From Aquabacter sp. (GTDB lineage Bacteria > Pseudomonadota > Alphaproteobacteria > Rhizobiales > Xanthobacteraceae): a DNA stretch of 6,765 nt. Of this stretch, positions 1-6,023 are shown piece by piece. The notes below the pieces were generated by a model. The model worked only from the letters and a program-made list of their open reading frames with translations, was not told the DNA's origin and did no database searches. The stretch covers positions 1 to 6,765 of the forward strand of contig JASBUY010000209.1 in NCBI GenBank assembly GCA_030147645.1, given 5' to 3'. Numbering within the stretch: position 1 is the first letter of the stretch; every line of letters starts with the position of its first letter. Made by a program: the position numbers and the translations under genes.

Positions 1-78
1 CGCCTCGGCCCTGCCGGCGCGGCCGATCCGGCTCGGGATCACACGCAGGCGCCGCCCCATGCGAGGCTGGTCCCATGA
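1..78 (+). CDS. possible 3' end of an upstream gene (partial)
   Basis: The first reading frame is open from the window edge to a TGA at 76-78. That stop overlaps the guaD start as ATGA, the arrangement expected for a translationally coupled upstream gene. The visible tail is 25 residues, rich in Ala, Pro and Arg, ending HARLVP; I do not recognise it. The other two + frames are also open to the window edge, so the frame choice rests only on the ATGA overlap. Purine-catabolism neighbours such as xanthine dehydrogenase genes often sit beside guaD, but nothing here proves that identity. Confidence 0.35.
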   Translation, partial: RLGPAGAADPARDHTQAPPHARLVP

Positions 79-1472
79 CGATCGTCGGTATCCGGGGTGC
101 GTTTTTCGATTTCGTCGATGATCCCTGGAAACATGTGGGGCGCGAATCCGATGCGGCGCGGTTTCTGGCCGACGGACTTTTGGTGATTGAAGACGGGATT
201 ATCGCGGATTTCGGACCTTATCCGGCCTTAGCCGGGCGTCATTCCGGGCTTGAAATTACGCATATCAAGGACCGCATCATCGTTCCGGGCTTCATCGACG
301 GTCACATCCATCTGCCGCAGACCCGCGTGCTCGGCGCCTATGGCGAGCAATTGCTGCCGTGGCTGCAAAAATGGGTTTTCCCGGAAGAGGTTAAGTATAA
401 GGATCCGGACTATGCCCGCGAGGGCGTGCGCCGCTTTTTCGATACGTTGCTGGCCTCGGGTACCACCACGTGCCAGGCCTTCACCACCACCCACAAGGTG
501 GCGACGCAGGAGCTGTTCGAGGAAGCCAGCCGCCGGAACATGCGCGTGATCGCGGGTTTGACGGGAATAGACCGAAATGCCCCGGATTATTACGTCGATA
601 CAGCGGAGAACTTCTTTCGCGACAGCGTCGAACTGATCGAGCGCTACCACCGCCACGGCCGCAACCTCTATGCCATCACCCCGCGCTTCGCCATGGGCTC
701 CTCGGCGGAGATGATGGCCCGCTGCGAGGAGTTGAAGCGGGACTATCCCGATTGCTGGGTGAACACCCATATCTCGGAAAATCCCGCGGAAATCCGCACG
801 CTTCTCGCCTTGCATCCCGATTGTTCGGATTATCTGGGCGTCTACGAGAAATATGGCCTGGTCGGCCCGAAATTCTCCGGCGGGCACGGGGTGTGGCTGT
901 CCAATGACGAGTTCGACCGCATGTCGAAAAAAGGCGCGGCGGTGGTCTTCTGCCCCTGCTCCAACCTGTTCCTGGGCTCCGGTCTGTTCCGCATCGGACG
1001 GGCGACGGACCCCAACAGCCGGGTGCGGATGTCGTTCGGCACCGACATGGGCGGGGGCAACCGCTTCTCCATGCTGAACGTGCTCGAGGACGCCTATAAG
1101 GTCGGCATGTGCAACAACACACTGCTGGACGGCAGCGTCAATCCGGCCCTCCAGAACCTCGCCGAGGCGGAGCGCAACAAGCTCTCGCCCTATCGCGCCT
1201 TCTGGTCCATCACGCTCGGCGGGGCGGAAGGGCTCTATATCGACGACCTGCTGGGCAATTTCGAGCCGGGCAAGGAAGCCGATTTCGTCGCGCTTGACTG
1301 GAATGGCGGCCCCATGGCGACCCCCTGGCACCAGTCGCTGGCCTATACGGACGAAGGCCCTCAGACCATGGAAGAGGCCGCCAGCCTGCTGTTCGGCATC
1401 ATGATGGTGGGCGACGAGCGGGCGGTGGACGAGACCTGGGTCATGGGCAAGCGTCTGTACAAGAAGTCCTGA
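75..1472 (+). CDS. guaD: guanine deaminase
   Basis: This cytosolic zinc amidohydrolase converts guanine to xanthine and ammonia, feeding purine salvage or xanthine oxidation. The 465-residue protein carries the family signature PGFIDGHIHLPQ (residues 71-82). H77 and H79 are the first metal ligands. H232 in NTHISEN, H271 in GGHGVWL and D324 in FGTDMG complete the metal site. E235 is the expected proton shuttle, Q82 and R204 (TPRFA) the expected guanine contacts. GAYGEQLLPWL (87-97), CPCSNLFLGSGLF (293-305) and LGNFEPGKEADF (393-404) align with E. coli GuaD as I remember it. It is somewhat longer than E. coli GuaD (439 aa), partly through extra residues near 345-366. The start has GAGG at 63-66, eight bases upstream, and no earlier start codon is visible in frame. 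It is probably the first complete gene of an operon with the three genes that follow. Function is assigned by motif; confidence is high. Confidence 0.95.
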   Translation: MTIVGIRGAFFDFVDDPWKHVGRESDAARFLADGLLVIEDGIIADFGPYPALAGRHSGLEITHIKDRIIVPGFIDGHIHLPQTRVLGAYGEQLLPWLQKWVFPEEVKYKDPDYAREGVRRFFDTLLASGTTTCQAFTTTHKVATQELFEEASRRNMRVIAGLTGIDRNAPDYYVDTAENFFRDSVELIERYHRHGRNLYAITPRFAMGSSAEMMARCEELKRDYPDCWVNTHISENPAEIRTLLALHPDCSDYLGVYEKYGLVGPKFSGGHGVWLSNDEFDRMSKKGAAVVFCPCSNLFLGSGLFRIGRATDPNSRVRMSFGTDMGGGNRFSMLNVLEDAYKVGMCNNTLLDGSVNPALQNLAEAERNKLSPYRAFWSITLGGAEGLYIDDLLGNFEPGKEADFVALDWNGGPMATPWHQSLAYTDEGPQTMEEAASLLFGIMMVGDERAVDETWVMGKRLYKKS

Positions 1473-1481
1473 CGGCCGGGT

Positions 1482-1487
1482 GGAGGG
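1482..1487 (+). promoter_or_regulatory. ribosome binding site deciding the start of the ABM-domain gene
   Basis: GGAGGG lies four to five bases before the ATG at 1492. It falls inside the reading frame that would begin at the GTG at 1480, which itself has no purine-rich site upstream. This favours the ATG at 1492 and removes four residues from the longer reading. Confidence 0.7.
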
Positions 1488-1491
1488 CGCC

Positions 1492-2481
1492 ATGTCCGCC
1501 AAGTTCAGCACCGCGCGGCCCGAGGGACCGGCAGCCGTCGCCCTCGTGGTCCAGCGCCGGGTCAAGGACGAGAGCTATGCCGTCTATGCGCGATGGCAGG
1601 CGCGGGCAGTGGAGCGGCTGCGGATCTGGCCCGGTTTCATCGCCCATGAACTGATCCCGCCCTCCCCGCCGGAGCATATGGACTGGACCATCGTCCAGCG
1701 CTTCACCGACGCCGAGGCGGCGCGCGGCTGGCTGGAGTCGCCGGAGCGGGCCGAAATGGTGGCGGAGATCCGTCCCCATCTCCTGGCGGACGAGGAGGTG
1801 CATCTGCTCGCCGATGCCGGCCCGCGTCCCCAGACGGGCGCCACCGCCTTCATTTCCTACAAGGTGGCGCCGGAGGAGGAGGCGAACGTCCTCGCGTGGC
1901 AGCGCACCATCTATGCGGCCGAGGCGCGCGCACCGGGGTTCCTGCGCCACAAGCTGGAGCGGCCCGTGGCCGGGGTGCGCGAGGACTGGATCATCATTCT
2001 CACCTTCGACACGGCGGACAATCTTACGCGCTGGCTGGAATCGCCGGAGCGCGCGACTTTGCTCAAGGAGGGCGCGAAGGTGAAGGCGGCTTTCAGCCTG
2101 AGCCGGACCTCCTACGGTTTCGACTTCTGGTTTCGCGGGCCGGATGCGCCCGCGCCCGGCCCCCTGGAGATTTTGAAGAACAATCTCCTGGTCCTGCTTG
2201 TGCTTTATCCCATTGTCTTTCTTTGGGGCTATAGTGTCGGCGGTCCGGTGCTGGACCGGAACGGAGTTCCGTTCTGGCTGGCCTTGTTCATCGGCAATGT
2301 TGTCAGCACGCAATTGCTTGGCTGGTGGGCCGTGCCCACAATTTTCAGGGTGTTTGCATGGTGGCTGAAACCTGCTCGGGGTGTGGGGCGCGACTTACTC
2401 GGCTTCGGCATCGTCTTTGTGCTCTACGCGGCATCGATGGCCCTTTATGCAGTCCTGCTGACCCACGGCCCCGCATGGTGA
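1492..2481 (+). CDS. membrane-anchored tandem antibiotic-biosynthesis-monooxygenase (ABM) domain protein
   Basis: The 329-residue protein has two ferredoxin-like ABM units followed by a membrane region. Unit 1 spans about residues 12-107 and unit 2 about 115-205. The octamer WLESPERA occurs in both (80-87 and 181-188), with related flanks (IVQRFTDAE, IILTFDTAD), so the halves are an internal duplication. Hydrophobic stretches near 230-249, 260-285 and 302-323 look like three transmembrane helices. This architecture matches the uncharacterised COG3224-type ABM proteins. ABM domains include small cofactor-free oxygenases and heme-degrading enzymes, but no substrate can be read from this sequence and no heme or metal site is obvious. 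The ATG at 1492 is chosen over GTG 1480 because of the GGAGGG site. It follows guaD by 19 bases and overlaps the next gene (ATGGTGA), suggesting one transcript. Family is confident; function is unknown. Confidence 0.85.
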   Translation: MSAKFSTARPEGPAAVALVVQRRVKDESYAVYARWQARAVERLRIWPGFIAHELIPPSPPEHMDWTIVQRFTDAEAARGWLESPERAEMVAEIRPHLLADEEVHLLADAGPRPQTGATAFISYKVAPEEEANVLAWQRTIYAAEARAPGFLRHKLERPVAGVREDWIIILTFDTADNLTRWLESPERATLLKEGAKVKAAFSLSRTSYGFDFWFRGPDAPAPGPLEILKNNLLVLLVLYPIVFLWGYSVGGPVLDRNGVPFWLALFIGNVVSTQLLGWWAVPTIFRVFAWWLKPARGVGRDLLGFGIVFVLYAASMALYAVLLTHGPAW

Positions 2482-2921
2482 GGGGCGCCCGGGCGACGGC
2501 CGCAGGCGGAGCGCTGGCGCTTGCCGCGCTCTTTTCCGCCGGCGGGAGCGCCCAGGCGCAAAGCGTGGTCCGCTGCCCCGAGCGCTTCTCCACCACGTCC
2601 ATCACGCTGATGGAGCCCAAGCAAGCGGAGGGCTTCGAGGGAATCATTGGGGGCGCCACCTCGTCCCAGAGCTGGCTTCAGGATGTAGGCGTGATCGGGG
2701 CGAACGGCGCGCCCATCGCCGGCACCATGAACGGGCGCAGGAAGGTCACCTGGGCCTTCGACGGCAAGGCGCCGATCAAGATCGCCTGCCTCTATGAGGG
2801 CGGCATTGCGCTGACCCGGGAGATCCAGAACCCCAAGGGCTGCACCGCCAATGTTCAGCGCAGCAAGGATCCCGGCGGCGTGAGCTGGGGCATGGACAAG
2901 GCAAGCTTCTCATGTCGCTGA
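2475..2921 (+). CDS. small exported four-cysteine protein, STY0301-like (first of a pair)
   Basis: The 148-residue protein starts with a signal peptide: Arg at 3 and 6, an Ala/Leu-rich core at about 8-21, and a probable cleavage after AQA near residue 29. It is therefore expected in the periplasm. The mature part has exactly four cysteines (34, 105, 123, 147) in the pattern VRCP ... ACLYEGGIAL ... GCT ... SFSCR, able to form two disulfides. The layout resembles the uncharacterised STY0301 family, but that label is from memory. The start overlaps the stop of the ABM gene (ATGGTGA, 2475-2481). No Shine-Dalgarno site is visible, so translation probably relies on coupling. The frame remains open upstream to 2325, but that extension would lie inside the ABM gene and bury the signal peptide. 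GTG at 2478 is an alternative start. No enzymatic function can be assigned. Confidence 0.75.
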   Translation: MVRGARATAAGGALALAALFSAGGSAQAQSVVRCPERFSTTSITLMEPKQAEGFEGIIGGATSSQSWLQDVGVIGANGAPIAGTMNGRRKVTWAFDGKAPIKIACLYEGGIALTREIQNPKGCTANVQRSKDPGGVSWGMDKASFSCR

Positions 2922-3451
2922 TGCGCTTCGCTCCACTGGTCCTCGCCGCCGCCCGCGCGCTTTTCTGCACACTCGTCCTGGCCGGCTGCGGTACCGCCGC
3001 GCTGGCACAGGCCCCGGCCGCACCGCTCACGGTTTCCTGCCCCGCCACTCTCAATGTCACCTATAGCGGCGTTGCCCAATTGCCCTTCCCGGACAAGGAA
3101 CTGGATATCGGCGGCTTCACCCCGGCCTATGCCCCGGCCACGGTGCGCCTGATCGACGCCGAGATCACCCCGCCGGCGGATGCACAGAATGCGCGGCTGA
3201 GCGGCACGGCGGTGAATGAGATGAAGGCCAAGCCCGGCGACCCCCTGATCTACGAGGTCTGGCCCAAGGGAGAAGCGACGCCCCCCTTCCCCGCGGTCGT
3301 GTCCTGCGCCTATGAGGGCGGCTATGCGCTTCAGCGTCGCCTCCCCGCGACCATCCGCACGTGCACGCTGACTTATGTAGCTGCCAAGACCGGAGAGCAG
3401 GACGCGAGCAACCGGCAGATCTTCACGAAGGCAGACTTCCTCTGCCGGTAG
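2912..3451 (+). CDS. small exported four-cysteine protein, STY0301-like (second of a pair, possible lipoprotein)
   Basis: The 179-residue protein has an N-terminal hydrophobic segment (about 7-25) and should be exported. The mature part repeats the pattern of the preceding gene: VSCP (C43), SCAYEGGYAL (C132), RTCT (C151) and DFLCR (C178). The Cys spacings 132-151 and 151-178 are close to those of its neighbour, so the two are probably diverged paralogues. An LAGC lipobox (23-26) would give a lipoprotein, while ALAQA (30-34) would fit ordinary signal peptidase cleavage; the sequence does not decide. The ATG at 2912 overlaps the previous gene by ten bases and has AAGG at 2898-2901. An in-frame ATG at 2921, overlapping the stop as TGATG, is an alternative that loses three residues. 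It is the last gene of the left operon. Function is unknown. Confidence 0.75.
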   Translation: MSLMRFAPLVLAAARALFCTLVLAGCGTAALAQAPAAPLTVSCPATLNVTYSGVAQLPFPDKELDIGGFTPAYAPATVRLIDAEITPPADAQNARLSGTAVNEMKAKPGDPLIYEVWPKGEATPPFPAVVSCAYEGGYALQRRLPATIRTCTLTYVAAKTGEQDASNRQIFTKADFLCR

Positions 3452-3472
3452 GTCGCCGCCCTCCACGCACGC

Positions 3473-3503
3473 AAAAAGAAACCGGGCCGCTCGCGCGACC
3501 CGG
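3473..3503 (-). terminator. rho-independent terminator of ilvE
   Basis: The inverted repeat 3482-3503 folds into a five-base GC stem, one C/A mismatch, three more GC pairs and a TCGC loop. Read on the - strand it is followed directly by TTTCTTTTT (from the A-rich 3473-3481). It lies 31 bases past the ilvE stop codon. On the + strand the hairpin has no T run after it, so it is at best a weak stop for the opposing operon. Confidence 0.8.
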
Positions 3504-3533
3504 CTCATCCTGATGCCGATGGGATTCAAGGGT

Positions 3534-4421
3534 TCAGGCAGCCGCCTTCTTGGGCTGCACTTCCTGGCTGTAGGCATCCATGAGCTGATGGGTGATGCCC
3601 GTGGGCTTGAACCGCCAATCGGCGATCTCGCCCACCGGCGTCACCTCGGCGGCGGTGCCGGTGATGAAGCATTCCGTGAAACCGGACAGCTCCTCGGGGA
3701 GGATGTGGCGCTCCACCACTTCAAGCCCGTGGCGCTTCGCCAGCTCGATGACCGTGCGGCGCGTGATGCCGTCGAGGAAGCAATCAGGCGTCGGGGTATG
3801 GATGACGCCGTCCTTCACGAAGAAGATGTTGGCGCCAGTGCATTCGGCCACGAACCCGCGATAGTCCAGCATGAGCGCGTCCGCATAGCCGCGGCGCTCC
3901 GCCTTATGCTTGGAGATGGTGCAGATCATATAGAGGCCGGCCGCCTTCGCCTTGCAGGGAATGGTCGCCGGGTCGGGGCGGCGGAACTCCGCAAGATCAA
4001 GGCGCAGCCCCTTCTGGCGCTGCTCGGGATCGAAATAGCTCGGCCATTCCCACACGCCGATGGCGAGGTGAATGGCGTTGTTCTGCGCCGACACACCCAT
4101 CATCTCGCTGCCGCGCCAGGCGACGGGGCGGACATAGGCATTGGTGAGCCCGTTCTTTTCCAGGGTCAGGCGCTTGGCCGCGTCAATCTCCTGGATCGAA
4201 TAGGGAATGGTGAAATCCAGCTGCTCGGCGGAAAAACGCAGCCGCTCGGAATGGGCGCTGCACTTGAAGATCTCGCCGCCATAGGCGCGCTCGCCCTCGA
4301 ACACGCAGCTGCCATAGTGAAGACCGTGGGAGAGTACGTGCAGCTTGGCGTCCTGCCACGGCACCAGAGCGCCGTCATACCAGATCCAGCCGTCACGTTT
4401 GTCGAAGGGCTCTCCACTCAT
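3534..4421 (-). CDS. ilvE: branched-chain amino-acid aminotransferase
   Basis: This PLP-dependent fold-type IV enzyme catalyses the last step of Ile, Val and Leu synthesis, exchanging an amino group between 2-oxoglutarate/glutamate and the branched-chain keto acids in the cytosol. The 295 residues are close to the usual length. Counted from the chosen ATG, K159 in CKAKAAG is the expected Schiff-base lysine and E193 in AECTGAN the pyridine-nitrogen partner. SHGLHYGSCVFEGER (31-45), AYVRP (95-99) and FITGTAAEVTPV (252-263) match IlvE active-site segments; the second and third distinguish it from D-amino-acid aminotransferase and ADC lyase relatives. ATG at 4421-4419 is preferred over GTG at 4430 because GGAG (4433-4430) lies eight bases before it. 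The gene is transcribed alone, divergent from the marR operon and convergent with the guaD operon, and ends at its own terminator. No leader peptide rich in Ile/Val/Leu codons is seen upstream. Confidence 0.95.
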   Translation of the reverse strand: MSGEPFDKRDGWIWYDGALVPWQDAKLHVLSHGLHYGSCVFEGERAYGGEIFKCSAHSERLRFSAEQLDFTIPYSIQEIDAAKRLTLEKNGLTNAYVRPVAWRGSEMMGVSAQNNAIHLAIGVWEWPSYFDPEQRQKGLRLDLAEFRRPDPATIPCKAKAAGLYMICTISKHKAERRGYADALMLDYRGFVAECTGANIFFVKDGVIHTPTPDCFLDGITRRTVIELAKRHGLEVVERHILPEELSGFTECFITGTAAEVTPVGEIADWRFKPTGITHQLMDAYSQEVQPKKAAA

Positions 4422-4429
4422 TGTCTTCA

Positions 4430-4433
4430 CTCC
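4430..4433 (-). promoter_or_regulatory. ribosome binding site deciding the ilvE start
   Basis: On the - strand GGAG is followed by eight bases and then ATG at 4421-4419. The only longer start, GTG at 4430-4428, overlaps this site, so the ATG is the better start. Confidence 0.7.
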
Positions 4434-4446
4434 ATTGGGCCGTCTT

Positions 4447-4472
4447 CAAGGCGGCCTTGGGTCCTCTAGAGG
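4447..4472. repeat. two adjacent short palindromes in the ilvE leader
   Basis: CAAGG-CGG-CCTTG (4447-4459) is a five-base-pair stem with a three-base loop. Four bases away, CCTCTAGAGG (4463-4472) is a perfect ten-base palindrome. They lie 26-51 bases upstream of the ilvE ATG. They could be an operator or leader hairpins, or chance; no T run follows either. Confidence 0.35.
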
Positions 4473-4659
4473 CGCTTCAGCGGGATCGGGAGTGCCCGCG
4501 CCGCTCAACCGCACTCTAAACTTGATAAGATGCTGACAGGCGGTGCGATCAGCGTGAAAGCAAGATCATCATCGTCTGCCCTGGACGACCACGCTTTGCA
4601 GTCGTACCCACATCGGAATATTTTGCGGCTGAGATATGACGCTCGGCCACAAAGGGCGC

Positions 4660-4734
4660 AACGATCGAACTCCAAAGTCGCTCTGGGAGACCGATCATTT
4701 CGCGGGCACGGCACTGTGAGTAACGATCGGATCG
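4660..4734. promoter_or_regulatory. repeated AACGATCG motif, candidate operator of the marR operon
   Basis: AACGATCG occurs at 4660-4667 and again at 4722-4729, 62 bases apart, close to six helical turns. The second copy is part of a perfect inverted repeat, CGATC-G-GATCG (4724-4734), twelve bases before the marR ATG. MarR proteins bind short inverted repeats and often repress their own operon, so autoregulation is possible. The motif is short and this is inference only. Confidence 0.3.
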
Positions 4735-4746
4735 AAAAAAGTCAAC

Positions 4747-5301
4747 ATGACTGACGTAAATTCCGCCCAAACCCCTGCATTGGCGCCCTCCGCGGGCCAT
4801 GCGACGCCGCCCGGCACAGGCGAAGCTGGCGACGGCCTGGTCGACCTGATCGAGCTTTTCTTCTTTGCCTATCGGGACTTCGTGGGAGACCCCGACCAGA
4901 TTCTTGCGCCCCTGGGCTTTGGCCGCGCGCATCACCGGGTCCTTCATTTCGTCAACCGCAACCCCGGGATGCGCGTGACGGACCTCTTGGACATCCTGCG
5001 CATCACCAAGCAGAGTCTTGGCCGCGTGCTGCGGGAACTGGTGGACGAGGGCTTTGTGGACAGCCGCGCGGGCGCCTCCGACCGGCGCCAACGCCTGCTC
5101 TACCCCACCGAGAAGGGCGAAGCGCTGGCGCGCGAGTTCATCGCCATCCAGAGCCGGCGCATCGCCGGCGCGCTCGCCGAATGCGGACCCGGCGCGCGCG
5201 AGGATGCGCGCCGCTTTCTTATGGCCATGATTGACCGAGAGGATCGCGCCAGCGTCGAGCGGCTGATACAGCGTGCCGAACGCAACCGGCGAACCCGATG
5301 A
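4747..5301 (+). CDS. MarR-family transcriptional regulator (PetP-like)
   Basis: The 184-residue protein is a probable dimeric winged-helix DNA-binding regulator. A low-complexity Ala/Pro/Gly-rich tail (1-30) precedes a dimerisation helix (about 31-47). The helix-turn-helix spans about 74-102, with RITKQSLGRVLRELVDEG (85-102) containing the recognition helix. The wing carries ASDRRQR (110-116) followed by YPTEKG (119-124), the classic MarR wing ending. A C-terminal helical region (about 125-180) would complete the dimer interface. It is the first gene of a three-gene regulatory operon and overlaps the response-regulator gene as ATGA (5298-5301). The association of a MarR protein with an OmpR-type regulator resembles petP-petR of Rhodobacter capsulatus; orthology is inferred. 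The start has no clear Shine-Dalgarno site, only an A-rich stretch at 4735-4740, but no better upstream start is seen. The ligand is unknown. Confidence 0.9.
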   Translation: MTDVNSAQTPALAPSAGHATPPGTGEAGDGLVDLIELFFFAYRDFVGDPDQILAPLGFGRAHHRVLHFVNRNPGMRVTDLLDILRITKQSLGRVLRELVDEGFVDSRAGASDRRQRLLYPTEKGEALAREFIAIQSRRIAGALAECGPGAREDARRFLMAMIDREDRASVERLIQRAERNRRTR

Positions 5302-6023
5302 TCATGCCCGAGACCCAGCCGCGCCCCGCCCCTCCGCCGCTTCCCGACTACGCGCCGCATCTGCTGGTGGTGGACGATGACAGCCGCATCCGAAGCCTGC
5401 TCTCCCGCTTCCTGTCGGAGAACGGCTATCGCGTGACCACCGCCGCCTCCGCCGCCGAGGCGCGCGGGCGCCTGGAAGGCCTCACGTTCGACCTCCTGGT
5501 GCTGGACGTGATGATGCCGGGCGAAAGCGGCATCGATCTCGCCCGCTGGCTGCGGACCCAGTCCTCGGTTCCGATCCTCATGCTCACCGCCCGCTCCGAC
5601 CCGCAGGACCGCATTGCCGGCCTGGAAGTGGGCGCGGACGACTATCTCGGCAAGCCATTCGAGCCGCGCGAACTCCTGCTGCGCGTCGGATCGATCCTGA
5701 AGCGCGCTCTGCCCGCGCCGCAGAAGGCAATCGAAGAGGTGCGCTTCGGCGATTTCCTGTTCCATCTGGAGCGCGGCGAACTCTCGCGCGGCGGCGAGCC
5801 GGTGCGCATCACCGAGCGCGAGCGCGACATGCTGCGGGTTCTCGCCGAGGCGCCCGGTGATGTGGTGCCGCGCCTTGCGCTGGCCGGCAACGGCACGGCC
5901 AGCGAGCGGGCGGTGGACGTGCAGGTGAACCGGCTGCGCCGCAAGATCGAACGTGACCCCACCAATCCCATCCATGTCCAGACGGTGCGCGGCATTGGCT
6001 ATCGGCTGGTGGTGACGCCGTGA
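5298..6023 (+). CDS. OmpR-family two-component response regulator (PetR-like)
   Basis: The 241-residue cytosolic transcription factor has an N-terminal receiver (about 20-136) and a C-terminal winged-helix DNA-binding domain (about 146-238). Receiver residues are all present: acidic pair D26/D27 in VVDDDSR, phospho-acceptor D70 in VLDVMMPGESG, T97 in MLTARS, and K119 in GKPFEPRE. The effector domain ends in ERAVDVQVNRLRRKIE (203-218), containing the recognition helix, and VQTVRGIGYRL (227-237), the typical OmpR/PhoB wing. The Pro-rich tail (8-18) before the receiver is a minor extension. The start overlaps the marR stop (ATGA) and the stop overlaps the kinase start (GTGA), so the three products are probably made in coupled fashion. 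The receiver closely resembles OmpR and the alphaproteobacterial PetR group; target genes cannot be read from here. M3 at 5304 is an alternative start. Confidence 0.95.
   Translation: MIMPETQPRPAPPPLPDYAPHLLVVDDDSRIRSLLSRFLSENGYRVTTAASAAEARGRLEGLTFDLLVLDVMMPGESGIDLARWLRTQSSVPILMLTARSDPQDRIAGLEVGADDYLGKPFEPRELLLRVGSILKRALPAPQKAIEEVRFGDFLFHLERGELSRGGEPVRITERERDMLRVLAEAPGDVVPRLALAGNGTASERAVDVQVNRLRRKIERDPTNPIHVQTVRGIGYRLVVTP

Larger units (their letters stand above)
4422..4746. other. divergent intergenic region between ilvE and marR
   Basis: These 325 bases must hold the promoters of both ilvE and the marR operon. A hand count gives about 54% G+C over 4561-4680, clearly below the coding DNA. 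Open frames here (for example + 4530-4754 and - 4505-4714) have no recognisable product and no good ribosome site. I see no -35/-10 pair strong enough to call. What is visible is a pair of short palindromes near ilvE and a repeated AACGATCG motif near marR, listed separately. Confidence 0.7.

Noticed and set aside
228..1565. 445-codon open frame on the - strand opposite guaD
   Set aside because: It lies fully opposite a gene with all guanine deaminase motifs; its Arg/Ala/His-rich composition is typical of antisense frames in high-GC DNA.
2325..2474. Fifty-codon N-terminal extension of the first small secreted protein
   Set aside because: It would lie entirely within the ABM gene in another frame and would place the signal peptide in the interior of the protein.
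3513..4469. 318-codon open frame on the + strand opposite ilvE
   Set aside because: ilvE on the other strand has every catalytic motif and a ribosome site; this frame has no recognisable domain and crosses the ilvE terminator side.
4717..4745. TTGACT with a possible -10 on the - strand just before the marR start
   Set aside because: The -35 resembles consensus but the -10 at 17-base spacing (TACTCA) is poor, and the direction would give a very long ilvE leader.
4530..4754. Small + strand open frame in the intergenic gap, and the overlapping - frame 4505-4714
   Set aside because: No ribosome site, no recognisable product, lower G+C than neighbouring genes, and the + frame runs into the marR start.
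5100..5975. 291-codon open frame on the - strand opposite marR and the response regulator
   Set aside because: It is the shadow of two clear genes and is rich in Arg, Ala, Gly and His without any motif.
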